Source of the DNA: Eonycteris spelaea
Lineage: Eukaryota; Chordata; Mammalia; Chiroptera; Pteropodidae
Length of the DNA stretch: 64,000 nucleotides
Assembly: GCA_003508835.1 (NCBI GenBank)
Contig: PUFA01000006.1
Location: 4,154,001 to 4,218,000, forward strand
Direction: 5' to 3'
The position numbers were made by a program, and so were the translations under genes. Every line of letters starts with the position of its first letter. The stretch's first letter is position 1. The notes beneath the pieces are model-generated. The model was not told where the DNA came from and did no database searches. It saw only the letters and a list, made by a program, of their open reading frames with translations. Positions 21,990 to 33,000 of the stretch are shown here, piece by piece.

Positions 21990-22175
21990 AGAAAGCGGGG
22001 GTTGGGGGGCGCTGAACTTTCGAACCCGCAAACCCCCGCGCCGTTCATTACCTTAACACGAGTTAAAAATAACCGTCTCATCTCTTTAAATTAGTCTGTC
22101 TGCAATTACCGCCTGGCACGGCGCTGCCCGCCATCGTCCCGCTGGAGCGGCGCCAGGTGGCAGGCGGGGGCCCTC
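21990..22175. promoter_or_regulatory. Candidate intronic conserved element with CpGs
   Basis: AT-rich homeodomain-like words (ttcattacctta, aaattagtctg, gcaattaccgcc) lie beside CpG-rich words (cgcgccgttc, gagcggcgcc). No repeat is recognisable. It sits about 4.4 kb inside the intron from exon 1 and adjoins a GC-rich block at 22260-22560, so it could be an enhancer or a minor internal promoter. Confidence 0.4.
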
Positions 22176-22259
22176 ACCCTGTCTGTCGGTCTGTCTGTCT
22201 GCTTCCCAGTCCCAACCTCCCCAACCCTCCCCAACCCACGGGGAGATGGCTACCCCTGG

Positions 22260-22560
22260 GGCCTCCCGAGCTCCCCAAGTTGCGGGGGGAGGGGGCTAGA
22301 GTCGTGAGCTGTGGGCGGGCAAGAGCGAGGGGCCGGCAGGGAGCAGAGGACTGAGGTGGGGGCTCCAGAGCGCGGGGGAGGGGCGCCGGGAGGCCTGGGA
22401 AGCCGGAAGGGCCCGCAGCGCCAGCGCTCGTGGGTGGGTGTGAGCAGGTGGCCGTGGGAGTCTGCCGGGCGTGCCAGCAACTGTGCCAGGAGCGGCTGGC
22501 ACGGGCTCGTGCCCAGGAGGCGGGCAGCTGCCAGCACCCCCCTGCTCGTGCAGTGAGGGA
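22260..22560. other. GC-rich intronic block
   Basis: G-rich on the plus strand with scattered CpGs (gagcgcggggg, gccagcgctcgtg). Open frames on both strands are compositional. I see no splice-supported exon. Confidence 0.4.
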
Positions 22561-23399
22561 AGGGGGGGCTGAGGACACCCCCAACCCGAGCTCACAGAGC
22601 CTCCTCCCACAGCCCCACCAGCCCTTAGGGCTGGGGATCCCGGAAGGACAAAGGAGGAGGGAGCCCTGCTAGAGCAGGCTTGAGGGAGGAAAGGAGCCCT
22701 GGTTGCACTCACAACCAATACTCAGCACAGCTGTAGCAGGACCCTCTTCCCGGCTACTCAGATCATTCTCTCTTTCTAGCCCCCACCTCACCTAGGACCT
22801 ACTGGCCAGCCTGGGCCAGATGGGGGTAGTAACATCACTCCTCCTGATAGCACCCCTCAACAGCCAGGCTGCTTCAGGCCCTGAGGGAGAAGGGAAGTCC
22901 CATCCACTGTGCACCTCCCCCATCAAGCCTGGGGGACAGCAATGGGAGGCACCCAGGCCTGGCGTGGGAGCTCCCAGGGGAGCTGGCAGCCAGGAAACAG
23001 AAAAGCAGGCAGAACAACTCCAGGGGTGCTAAGTGGTAGGAGCGCCAGCACCCAGAGCAGCCTGGAAGGCTTCTCGGAGGAGTCAATCACTAGCAAAAGT
23101 GGGGCTGGAGCATCTGAGAGGAAGTAGGAGACTCTACCTGCATGTCATAGATCCAAACTTCTGGGACACTTCAGAGAGAGGGGGACCTCCTATCCAAGCC
23201 CTCATCCCAGGCCTGGAGACCCTCCACCCTCAGAGGAGCAATACCAACCTCTTTGGTGGAGTTCCCAGCACCAAGCCCAGCATCTCCTTCAGGCTTCAGC
23301 CTGTTGGGTGTCCTGCACCTGCTGCTGACCTTGCCTCCTCCAATTTGCTGGACTACCTCCCTTTATCACAGGTGGGACCACTGGGCAAAGGCTAATAAG

Positions 23400-23665
23400 C
23401 ACATCAGCCTTTCCCAACCTGTCCCACTCTGCCTTTCCCTTGCCACTTCCCTGCCATCCCTAGAAGCCCTGGGCTCCAACCTGGCACACCCAACCATCTT
23501 CTAGACCCGACATGTCCAATTCTACCTTTGAGTATGCAGTCAATGTCCCCTGGAAGCTTCTCCCAAATTCTACACCCCAATGAAGGCAGCCCAGATCAAG
23601 TGTCACCTTCTCTGTGAGGGAATGCCTGGCTCCCCAGGGTATCTAACCTGCCTTCCCCACACCCC
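23400..23665 (+). mobile_element. L2 LINE fragment
   Basis: Sense L2-like order: 'tctgcctttcccttgccact', 'agatcaagtgtcaccttctc', 'tgagggaatgcctggctccc'. Strongly diverged. Confidence 0.5.
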
Positions 23666-24244
23666 TACCCCTATCCCTCGCCCTTTCTGCCTATAAAACA
23701 CAGGGCCTGGTTAGGAACTGGCAGAGCCCTGATTCGAACTGAAGGCAGGTCCAATGCCTTCCCCTATGGTCCCCCATCTAACACAGGGTTTAGTACACCC
23801 CAGGGTTCCAAGTGCAACATTTATGTGGGGGAGGGGAAGGAGACAAGAACAATGGCCCTAGCCAGGGTCCTGGCTCTTGAGGTGTACCCACAGCCCCTGC
23901 GAAGCAGAGGTTGGCTGAGAGTTGGGGATGGCTCCACCACCGCAGGCCCCTGAAGGGACTGACTGGGAATGGGGCAACAGGCGGTAGGAGGACAGGAATG
24001 AGAGGGGTGGGAGGCTCCCAGTGGAGCTCACTGGGAATGGAGGGTAGAAGGACAGCCACCAAAGGATGACATGAGAAAGGCCAGAGGCCCCTCTGAACAG
24101 CCCTCCTCTGGCGCCTGGATGGTCTCTGCCAGGATCTCAGTCAGGAGCCCAGGCCTGAGGCTCTCTTTCCAATGCCCCAGCCCAGGATGAGACTTCCAGG
24201 GCTCCTTCCTTCCTGAGCCCAGGAGCAGGGAGAATCACTGTGTC

Positions 24245-24740
24245 CCCAACAGCTTGGTGCAGTGGAAATCACATCCAATGGGCAAGCAGGAGACCTGGGC
24301 CATCTTCCAGGGCCTGCTGCTCACTGATGGCCTGAGAAGAGTCCCATCCCCTTCCTGAGCCTCAGTCTCAGTCTGAGAAATGAACTCTTGGGACCAAATT
24401 ATTTCAAAGCACATTCCCAATCACATTCTAGGATTTAGACCTGCCCCTGTTTAAAAGCCATCAGTTTCTCTATCCCATACCCAGTGCCAGCAGAACACTA
24501 TTTCAGAGGCTCTGTGGAGTCTTGGAGGGAGAGATACCTCAATGAGAGTCCAGCTTTCCCATCTACAAACTGTGTGACCTTGGACAGTTCACTCCTCCAC
24601 TCTGCGCCTCAGTGCCCTGTTCTGTAAATGGTAACAGTAAAACCCACCTTAGGGATGGCTGAGAGCATTCAAGGAGACACCTGACACAGATGCCTGAAGA
24701 TGCCTAGCACAGGGCTTGGCCCTGAGACCCTCAAGGAATT
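24245..24740 (+). mobile_element. Two sense MIR copies in tandem
   Basis: 24245-24410 has 'cttcctgagcctcagtctca' and 'gagaaatgaactcttgg'. 24510-24740 has 'actgtgtgaccttggacagt', 'ctgtaaatggtaacagtaaa' and 'tgcctagcacagggcttggc'. Confidence 0.65.
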
Positions 24741-24784
24741 GCGGTTCTCTCCCAGCTTCCAGCCTCATGTCCCCTCTTGCTGTC

Positions 24785-25000
24785 TTCCCCCAACATCCAT
24801 AATCCATCAAGCCCAGAAGGAGCTCCACATCCTGCAGGAAGCCCTTCTGGCTTTCTAGTCCATAGCACCCTCCCTGGCCTTAGCATCTTCTGCACCATCC
24901 ACCATTTCTTTGCTCTTTCGCAGACATGCACTGGTTGCTCCTTGGTGCCACGCTCCACGCTGGGCACTATGGGCACAGAGGTTGCTCCAACACTGCCACT
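24785..25000 (+). mobile_element. Possible L2 LINE fragment
   Basis: 'cctgcaggaagcccttctgg' and 'cagacatgcactggttgctc' are L2-like. It is too diverged for a firm call. Confidence 0.3.
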
Positions 25001-26399
25001 GGCTCCCAAAGGCAGGGTTGGGGAAGGGAAATGAGACAGGACACAAAAGACTAAGACCTATGACAGTCAGGGAGAGGGCCAGAGAAGAGGGAGTCCTGAG
25101 CTAGCTAAAAAGGGTTAGGGAAGGCTTCCAGTAAGAGGCACTGGAACTCCATGCCTTTCAGGACAGGAAATATATCTACAGGGAGAAGAGAAAGCTGGGA
25201 CAGTAATGGGGGGAACAGGAAGGGAGGTGGGAGCAAAGCCCAAGGGCAAGACTCACTTGGGAGGAATAAGTGTCCCAGTGGGAGTTGAGCCCAAGAAAAC
25301 TGGAGAGGCTGGGGAAGAAGACTCATGTCTACTCCTCCAGCTTTTGCACCCACCCCATAGTGGCCTGAGAGTCATGGGCTCCCAGGTCGGAGTACCCATG
25401 ACCCCTAAAATACAACCACTGAGCATCTAGAGCTGTCCATGCCACCAAACATCCCCTTCTCCGCTGGCACATCTCTCCCTCTGATCCTGTCTGCAGCCAC
25501 CACCAATCACAGCCCCCTCCTTCCATTTAGGCATGCCTCCCTGGCAGAGACTCCCTCTCCGAAAGGGAGCCTGACAGCTCACAGGCCCTAGGCACAGCCC
25601 TCCACCCTCAACGTCCTCTCCTCCAAAGGCATCAACTATTCCTACTCCCCAGAAAGATGGCCAGAGGAGGGTCTGGAGGCCACAATCCAGTCAAGCCCCT
25701 GTTCCCTCCCAAGATGGCTCCCCCCCTTTCCACTGGCTAGCACTGAGGCTTTCCTGGGGTGTCCCTGCCCCTTCCCCCACCCTAAATGCATCAAGGCTCT
25801 AAAAACCAGGTTGTGGAAGATAGCCTGTGGTAGGCAGGGACAGATTCCCCGGACCTCAATACCCTGCCCTCACACCAGCAGGGGTCATCACCAGTCCACC
25901 ACGCTGATCTAGGCAAGGGGGCGGGGTGGAGGGATAGCAGCTTCCCACGGACAATTTAGATCCCAGGTCACTTGACTATTCACCCAACCCTAGACCAGCT
26001 GGTGCCCTAGGGTGAACTCCTGACACCACAGAAAGAATTTTGGACCCAGGGTCGCACTTCTTGCCCTGGAGCCAGCTCCAGGCAGAGCAGTGGGAAAGAT
26101 TTGGGGGGAAAGAAGCCACTGGCCAAAGTCATTATGCCAGCTTTAAAGAAGGTGCCGTACTAGGCAAGGTAAAACGAGAGTAACCCAAAGCACACACATG
26201 GGGGTAAGAGGAGGCTCCCCAATGTCCAAGGCCTGGGAATGCATTCCTCTGAGATGCCCCAAGGGTCGATGGTGTGTCCCTCAGGGGTGCTTCAAAGTGA
26301 CAGTCCCTTGTCACCCCACTAGACCTCCCACCCCTCATCCACAGCATGCACAAAGCTGCTCCAGCACGCCCCCTCCTGTCTGCTGGCTGGCCCCACGCC

Positions 26400-27820
26400 C
26401 TAGGCACACACTCTGTGACCCCTGGGGGTGCCCCGGGGGGCCTCCCTTCCGCCGGCCCGCCTGGAGCCCAGACGCACCGAGCCACCCCTGGAAGCCCCAG
26501 CCTCCGAGCCCAGCCCCCTCTCCTGCCGGACGACCCCACCTTCCAGCCGGCCGAGCTGTTGCTGTCGCCTTTATCCTTGAAGTAGGGCACGTAACGGACC
26601 ATCCAGTCGTAGATCTGCGAAAGCGTGAGCCGCTTGTCCGGGGCGCTCTCGATGGCTTTGGTGATGAGGTCGGCGTAGGACAGGTTGCCCCACGCGTTCC
26701 GCCTGGAGCTCTTGGCTTTCCGCAGCGGTCCGACCTCCGCGCCCAGCGGCGGCGCTGGGGCCATCGCCGGGGCCGTTGCCCGGCGCTCCGGCCCACAGTC
26801 CTCGACGCCCTCAGCCACCCCTGAGCCCAGCGCTCCGTCCTCATCGCCGGCCAAGTCGGGCTGCGGCAGGGGCCAGGTACACGAGCGCGGCCGGCTCTGC
26901 GGCGCGAAGTCCGGGTCCACGTCCACCTGATGCGCTCGCAGCTTCGCAGCCATGGTCCCGCCCGGCTCGGGCGAGGAGGGGAGGGAGGCTCCGCGGAGGG
27001 GGCGGGCGGCTCCGGGATCTGCACGTCCCGGGGAGGCCCGCGGGAGGGGTCCCTGGCGGCGCCGGCTCAACCGCGGGAAGCCATGGGCCGGGACGCGGAG
27101 ACAGGGGCTGGACTCGCTGGAAAGCCCAAAGGGAGGGAAAGATGGGGACAGTGAGGGGGCGAAAGCCCCGGAGCCCAACGGGCACACACCTCGCCCAGCT
27201 CCGCTTCTAGCACCTGCCGCCTGCCTGCGCCTGCAGCCACCACCGCCACCGTCGCTGCCGCCGCTCCCCGGCGCCGGCCGCGCGCGCGGGCCCCGCTCTC
27301 CCGGTACGAGGCCGGATTGCACCATGCCGGAGCCCGAGCCCGTGCCGGAGCCCGTGCCGCCGCCGCCCCGTGAATGCCGCCGCCGCCGCTCCGGCTCCAA
27401 CGCCAGCTCCCGCGCCTGCCGCGCTCAGCGCCGGCTGCACCTCGGGATGGGTGGGGGACGGGGACGGGGCGGGCCCGGCGCGGGAGGAGGCGGGGCGTGC
27501 CCGCTCTTGGCCGTGGAATCCTCTGCCTTCCCGGTGCCCCGCCCGCTGGCCGTGAGTGGGATGAGAAGCGCGCGGCTCCGGGCGACCCCAGCGCAGCCCC
27601 TGCAAGCAATAGCGCCGCCTACAGAGCAGGGGAGGAACGGCGGGCGCGACCCCGCCCCCTGATCAGCGCTGGGGGAGGAGGGGGGCGGGGCCCGAGCACT
27701 TTCATTGGTCCTCGGCAGGGCCGTCCCGCCCACGGACTCGGCAGGATCCCTCCCAGAAGCGCGTCAGCGGGTTATTGTTACAACCCAGGGTTTCCCGGGG
27801 CAACGGGGGTGGGGCGGGGC
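26400..27820. promoter_or_regulatory. FOXO6: FOXO6 promoter CpG island
   Basis: A dense CpG block covers coding exon 1 and 0.9 kb upstream of it. On the FOXO6 strand there is an inverted CCAAT box (attgg at 27704-27708) and GC boxes at 27681-27690 and 27811-27820, with no clear TATA box, typical of a dispersed CpG-island promoter. A GTAACAATAAC word (27771-27781) resembles SOX/FOX sites. The transcription start is not fixed by sequence; the 5' UTR probably lies between about 26954 and 27700. Confidence 0.65.
26540..26953 (-). CDS. FOXO6: FOXO6 coding exon 1 (residues 1-138)
   Basis: This is the first coding exon of forkhead box O6. The ATG at 26953-26951 has a strong context (GGGACCATGG) and begins [16 protein letters not shown], the FOXO6 N-terminus known from mammals. 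RPRSCTWP at residues 21-28 is the first AKT/14-3-3 site, with T26 as acceptor. The forkhead domain starts near residue 81 ([14 protein letters not shown]), followed by helix sequences [12 protein letters not shown] and the [13 protein letters not shown] insert typical of FOXO proteins. The exon ends exactly after the lysine codon, with donor GTGGGG at 26539. The frame has no stop upstream of this ATG for over 370 bases, so a longer N-terminus is possible, but homology favours this start. FOXO6 acts in the nucleus, chiefly in brain and liver by literature, binding insulin-response and DAF-16-type sites. Confidence 0.95.
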
Positions 27821-28050
27821 TCAGACACTTGGCCCCACCTTCTACTCCCGGGAGGAATGCCCCGCCCCCTGACTCTAGACCCTTGGCGTTTCCATGTCTT
27901 AGAAACCTGATGGGAGGATGATAGAGCTCGCCTTTGTGCCTTAGATTGGGCTGGGGAAAGAGAAAGCGTCAGGAATACCTGGGTCCTGGGCCAAGCTTTG
28001 CCATAATTCTAGCTTCTCCATCTTCATGGGCTCTTGGGGTACCTGTGGAC
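27820..28050. other. Upstream flank, no feature assigned
   Basis: CpG density falls off here. I see no repeat or exon. Confidence 0.4.
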
Positions 28051-28054
28051 ATAA

Positions 28055-28225
28055 TTTTAGAGCCTTGGTTCTTAAAGTTTAACGTGTAGCAAAATCAACT
28101 TGAAGAGCTTGTGAAAACATATTGCTGGACCCCACAGGGTAAGCCTAGGTTGGGACTGGAGATGTTGCATTTCTAACAAGTTCCCAGGAGAGGCACCCAG
28201 GGTCACACTTTGCAGACCACTGTTT
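28055..28225. mobile_element. hAT-type DNA transposon remnant (MER-class)
   Basis: The left end 'ttggttcttaaagtttaacg' and right end 'cacactttgcagaccactg' are diverged terminal inverted repeats of the common 'cagtggttctcaaactt' type. Inside, 'ttgctggaccccac' and 'tgcatttctaacaagttccc' match that family. Confidence 0.8.
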
Positions 28226-28484
28226 TAGACTTCTTGGGAGGGTTGTTGGAACAAGTACTTGCCCCAAAGTTCATCCTGTATTTGGAGAAGCTTCTCATTC
28301 ATTTTAAGAGATATTTAATGAGTACCTTTGATGCACCATGCACTGTTTGGGCCACTATGGCAAGAGCAGCAACAGAGACAAGAAGGGGTCCCTACTGCAT
28401 AGACTAGTGGAGGAGTCAGATATTAATCAGATCATCATATGGCCTCAGAAGGGAGAGGCTGACTAAGAAGTTGAGCAGCCCATG

Positions 28485-28880
28485 ACTTCATCCCCCTGGC
28501 CCTAGGCTGGGTTTCTAGCCATCATACCACCTACTAGCCTCTGCTCAGGTATCTCCTCTTCCTAAAACACCCTTTCTCTTCCTCCAGGTCCTCATCGGAG
28601 AGTCTCCCATTTCTCAAACCTCAGCTCAAATGTCAGCTTATCCTTGACATCTTCTCTAATCCCAACTTCCAACACCTTCTCTTCCTTGCTTGCTTATACC
28701 ATTTGCTGCTCCACCAACAATGCCTTATGTCCTTTAGGATATTTCTCTTTTGCTAGTCAGGAAGCTGAGACCCAGATCAGGGAGGTGACTTGCCCAGATG
28801 GAATAGCCAAGACTAGAATCCCAAGCTCATCAGTCAGGACCACACTCCTGGAGAGGCTGGAGGCAGCAACTTGCAGAGTT
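28485..28880. mobile_element. L2 LINE 3' fragment (+) followed by MIR (-)
   Basis: 28485-28745 shows 'cagctcaaatgtcagcttat' and 'tgacatcttctctaatccc' (sense L2). 28750-28880 shows 'aagctgagacccagatcagg' and 'gaggtgacttgcccagatgg' (antisense MIR). Confidence 0.65.
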
Positions 28881-29599
28881 CTCTGGACAGTGGGAGAACT
28901 GGCCCCAGGCCATGGGAGACAGCCTGTCTCAAAAATTCCCTCCTTCCAGCTTAGGTCCCAAGGAGTAGGTCCCAAGGGTGAGGGTGGGGCAGAACTTCGT
29001 CACCCCCACCCCCTCCCAGGTGGGAACAGGCTCAACTTGTAAATGCCTGGCATGGCATCTACCTGAGTCACATCCCATAGGCAAAGGTGGGCATGGGAAC
29101 CATTGGCTGCCCCCACAGCCTTCTGCATACATGCACACACACCCCAGGTGGTTCTGTTTAGAATAACAAGGGGTCTGAAATCACTGTTGAACCCCCTCCT
29201 ATAATTCTCATATGCCTTTGCTGCCTGGGGAGCCCACACTGGGGGCTGCCCTCTCAGGTACCCGGTGGCAGGCAGACCTCCTGTCAGTCTTCATCCCTGG
29301 CGCAGCCTGCTCTGTGAGATGGAGGCCTACTGGGGGCCATACCAGAGCTGGGAGGATTCTTAGCTGGGGGCCCTGGCACAGGCTGCCACTGCAGGGCTGG
29401 AAAGCCAGGTTGGCAGAGACGCCCTGACTCAGGCTGACTCAGACTCTGCTCAGGCCCTGCCCCACCCAGTGTCCACATCTGCTGCCTGGACTCTCTTCTG
29501 TGGCTCACATCTGGCAGTCTCAGCCCCCTCCCCAACTCACATCCACCATGCCACACACAAATCTTTACTCATGACTTGGCCCCTGCTCACACATTCATT

Positions 29600-29795
29600 A
29601 TGAGGCAGTATAACATAGTGATTAAGAGTATGGGCAAGTTGCTCAACTCCTCAATGCCACTATTTCCTAATCTGTAAATGAGTTTTATCATAGCACCGAC
29701 TGCATAGGATATTTGAAGAATTTAATAAAATCATGAATGTCAGCACCAGGCTCAGAGTAAGTGCTCAGTAAAGGCTTGCTGTTTTTATTACTGTT
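29600..29795 (+). mobile_element. MIR SINE
   Basis: Almost complete sense copy: 'ggcagtataacatagtgatt', 'gcaagttgctcaactcctca', 'taatctgtaaatgagtttta', 'taagtgctcagtaaagg'. The start of a 273-codon open frame lies in its 3' end. Confidence 0.85.
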
Positions 29796-29839
29796 GGTGT
29801 TGCTCCCACAGATCTTCCCTTCCTACTTGTCCCAACACA

Positions 29840-30320
29840 TACTGTCCCACCTGCTCTCACCATGCATACACTCACACCCACTCACATACACTGACTCACT
29901 TACACGTACACTTGCATATGTCCCTTCCACGTGCATCCATAGTGCACAGACCCAAACCTTGCTATGGTTCTTGACCCCAGGTCTCTCACATTCCCCTCCC
30001 CTCCCCCATGCTTGCTCTAATCTTCCATGTACCCTCCCTACCACTCCCACATTCATGCCTGTTCACAAACAAGCCCCCACTCGCTTACCTTTGCATTCCT
30101 CCACTTCCACACACAGGCACGTTTACTTCTGCTCACACTTTGCAGGACAAACACACTTGACTTCCAGTACGGGCATACTGCTTGCTCACACACTTACAGA
30201 CACGTGCTTTACCACTCAGCTCGTAGTTGAATCACACAGCTTGAGCACAGACACGCCAACACCCCCAGTGCATGCCTTAGTACCTCAACTGGTCCATCCC
30301 CGCCCAGTGAGGAGCATACA
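29840..30320. repeat. CA-rich degenerate tract
   Basis: Repeated cacaca, actcaca and acttacac words occur without a fixed period, resembling the TG-rich blocks at the window ends on the other strand. It encodes an open His/Ser/Thr/Leu-rich frame that is compositional. Confidence 0.55.
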
Positions 30321-31490
30321 CCACAGTTCTTACACGCTGCCATCAGCAGACAGCCCCTCCCCGGCCACAGTGACACTCCCCTCACCCTCACAGGACTGTC
30401 TCCTCCCTAGCTGCTTCCCCTCCTCCAGTCTCAGCTCCCAGCCCCTCCCAGCTCTCAGAATAGCCCCTGCCATTGCAGCCACTGCCACCTCCGCTGCTGC
30501 CACTGCTGAGCTGTCAGGGCCCGCCAGAGCCCGCTTCCCCAGCACTCAGTGCCAGCTGTCCCGGCTCAGTCAGGGCAAGTGAGGACAGAAGGAAGGGTTT
30601 TTCTGAGGTCTGATGGGAATAGCTGCTCAGAACCCCAAGAACCCCCTTCCAGAGCCACCTGGAAGAAAGTCAGTTCTCAGAGGAAGCCATGCCACTTGCC
30701 CAGCATTTTCCCAGTCCCCAAAAGGTGTTGCCTGTGAAGCCAGAGACAGCTGCCTCTCCTTGATGGCTTAGAAAACCCAAGGTCTGGGAAGTAAGAGGTT
30801 TGCTCAAGACGCACAGTGGGTTGGGAGCAAAGCCAGACCACAGCCAGCCGTTCTTAGTCTGGGGGGCTCCAGAGGACCCTCCCCGAAACCACACCGTTAT
30901 CAAGAACCACCCCCACCCCCACCTGCCCATGCTGAGCAGAGCCTGGTTGACATTGATACCACAGTTGTCAGGAAAAAAGAATAGCACGGGGTGATGTCTG
31001 GGGACGCCTCTGGAGGGGGAGGGACTGGTGTCCAGACAAGGACTCCAGGAGTGGAAAGGGGGAGCGTCTGCAGAAGCCAGAGGGGACATCAGGACAGCTG
31101 GGAGAGCCTCCAGGGCAGGCTCAGGCCTGGCCCAGGGACAGAGTCAGGGAGTGGGTGGGGCTTAGCTGAGGCCCAGTGGCTGAGGGGGACAGTGCAGCAG
31201 GGGAGAACCCTCATGATAAGACCTAAGTCTCCTTCAGCTGACTCTGAAGTCCATGCCTGGAGCAGAAAGCTCTCCTGGCTTTGGGGAGGCAGCTTGGACT
31301 GTCAACTGCTGGGCACCCAGGAATATGGGGCCCAGGCCAAAAGGACCTTGTGTTCTCCTGGGCCAGGGGGCTATACTACTAATCGACAGTGGTAGAGGTT
31401 TAGTGTGGAAGTGAGCTGTTCTTAAAGGCCAAGCTCATTCCACATGCCATCCAATTCAATACTATATTCTTATCTCCATAAATTTAATTG
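30320..31490. other. Unique intergenic DNA
   Basis: GC-moderate sequence. A weak MIR-like antisense fragment may lie at 30765-30840 ('gtttgctcaagacgcacagt'). No exon or clear element seen. Confidence 0.4.
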
Positions 31491-31499
31491 AGCACTTAC

Positions 31500-31960
31500 T
31501 AACATCAGCCCCTGCAGAGCACCCAACAGGCATTATCTGGCTCCTTAGGAGCAAGAACTTTGCCCATCTTGTTTACTGCTATGACTCCAGGACCTGGAGC
31601 AGGGGCTGACACAGAGATCTTCAAAAAATATTTTTTGAATGACAGAATGAACTCATTTTTGTCTCACAATCTCTAGAGAGACAGATAATATTATTGCCTT
31701 TTTGGGGTGAGAAAAGTGAGGTTCAGAGAAGGGAAGTGATAGCCTACCTCTTTGGGACTCAAACTAGAGTCTGGGTTTGCTCTTTACAGAGCAGCTAGAG
31801 GCAGGAGGAAATGAGCTTAGGGACAAATCACTCCCTTCTCTGAGCCTCACTTTCCTTATCTGTGAAATGGGAATGGCTATACTTTCCTGTGGGGAATAAT
31901 GAGGATGACATGTATACAATATACAGCAAATGTCAGACAAATGTATGTTCCCTTCATCTT
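31500..31960. mobile_element. L2 3' end (+), MIR (-) and MIR (+) cluster
   Basis: 31500-31655 ends with the L2 tail 'gactccaggacctggagcag ... ttttttgaatga'. 31655-31795 is antisense MIR ('gtgaggttcagagaaggg'). 31800-31960 is sense MIR ('ccttatctgtgaaatgggaa'). Confidence 0.75.
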
Positions 31961-32064
31961 TCTTCACCTTGGTTCGCTCTGATATTCTGAATTTCAGCAC
32001 AACCACACCTGGGATCCATGATGCCTGTACGTCACCCCTTTTTGGTACTGTAGGAAGTACCTAG

Positions 32065-32505
32065 TAGTTCCTAGTAGTTGCTAGGCTGCTGTAAAAAAGT
32101 ACCAAAGTGGTTAAAACAACAGGCATTTATTTTCTCACAGTCCTGGAGGCTAGCAGCCTGAAATCAGGGTGTTGGCAGAGTCATGCTCTGTTTGAAGTCT
32201 CAAGGGGAAAATCTTCTCTCACCTCTTCCTAGGTCATAGGCAGTCCTTGGTGCTTCTTGTCTTGTAGACACATCATTCTAGTCTCTGCATCCATCCTTAC
32301 TAGGTATTCTTCCCTGTCTTTTCTCCCTAACTTCACATAGCATTCACCTTTCTGTGTCTCTCTCCTTATAATGACACCAGCCATGTAGGATTAGGGGCCC
32401 ACCCTACTCCAGTATGACTTAATTTTAGCTAATCACATCTGCATTCTTAATTTCTAAATAAGGTCACATTCTGAGGTTCCAGGAAGAGCATGACTTTGGC
32501 GGGTG
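32065..32505 (-). mobile_element. MaLR (MLT1-type) solo LTR, antisense
   Basis: 'ggctgctgtaaaaaagtacc', 'ttaaaacaacaggcatttat', 'tctcacagtcctggaggcta', 'aggattaggggcccacccta' and 'aaataaggtcacattctgag' follow the order of an ERVL-MaLR LTR read backwards. No internal retroviral gene is attached. Confidence 0.85.
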
Positions 32506-32564
32506 GCGGGGGTGGGGGGAATGGAGGGGTGGCAGTCATTAGTCAACACAGTACAAGAGGTCTA

Positions 32565-32715
32565 ATGGACATGATATAGGATTTGGAAGCAGGCAGGACC
32601 AGGTTTGAATTCTGCCTCCTTCACTAAGAAGCTGTTTGACTTCAGACTTCTCTGAAGTCAAAGTAAGGACAACAAACTTGATCACACAGGCATGTTGAAG
32701 GGAAAAGATGAGGTG
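32565..32715 (+). mobile_element. MIR SINE
   Basis: 'tttggaagcaggcaggacca', 'ggtttgaattctgcctcctt' and 'agaagctgtttgacttcaga' are the sense 5' half of MIR. Confidence 0.75.
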
Positions 32716-32771
32716 AGGACTTGACATTAGTGCCTAGCAGAAGGAGACTTAGCATCTTGAATGGCCTCATT

Positions 32772-32820
32772 GCCCTGCCCTGCTTTGCCCTGCCCTGCTT
32801 TGCCCTGCCCTGTCCTGCTC
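32772..32820. repeat. (CCTGC/CTTTGC)n microsatellite
   Basis: Alternating cctgccctgctttgc units, about nine in tandem. Confidence 0.85.
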
Positions 32821-32899
32821 ATGAGACCTCTCCTCTGATTGTCCTGACTCTGGCCTGTCATCTTCCTGATCCAGTGGTGCTATCGGAACATGGGGCTGC

Positions 32900-33000
32900 A
32901 ATGTCCCCCTACTGGCCTTGCTCTTGGCTAAGTCATGTCCCCGTCCCTCAGGGCTCTGTTTTCTGATCAGTCAAACGAGTAGAAGGCCTAGAGAAGATGA
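32900..33000 (+). mobile_element. MIR SINE fragment
   Basis: 'ggctaagtcatgtccccgtc' and 'ttttctgatcagtcaaacga' fit a diverged sense MIR core. Confidence 0.5.

Larger units (their letters stand above)
8574..26539 (-). other. FOXO6: FOXO6 intron within the forkhead domain
   Basis: The intron is 17,966 bp with GT-AG ends: donor AAG|GTGGGG at 26540/26539 and acceptor GCCACAG|AAC at 8574/8573. It splits the codons for SAGWK and NSIRHNLS, the position shared by FOXO1, FOXO3 and FOXO4. A pyrimidine-rich stretch precedes the acceptor. The intron contains the MIR/L2 copies, minisatellite and candidate elements listed separately. In 11730-12160, 14130-14600, 14820-15890, 16640-17530, 18130-18940, 20420-21700, 22560-23400, 23670-24240 and 25000-26400 I see only unique or unassignable DNA, with no convincing additional exon. 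Confidence 0.85.

Noticed and set aside
22145..22165. CTCF site in ggcgccaggtggcag
   Set aside because: It shares only part of the CTCF core; the match is too weak to call.
21990..22560. Additional FOXO6 exon or separate gene in the GC-rich intronic block
   Set aside because: No start with conserved peptide and no paired splice sites; kept only as a regulatory candidate.
26132..26539. Read-through of FOXO6 exon 1 into the intron as a longer protein
   Set aside because: The frame stays open past the lysine codon, but a good GT donor and the exact match to exon 2 (NSIRHNLS) show that splicing ends the exon there.
29761..30582. 273-codon open frame on the plus strand
   Set aside because: It starts inside the 3' end of a MIR SINE and runs through a CA-rich tract. 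The peptide is low-complexity His/Ser/Thr/Leu/Pro with no domain.
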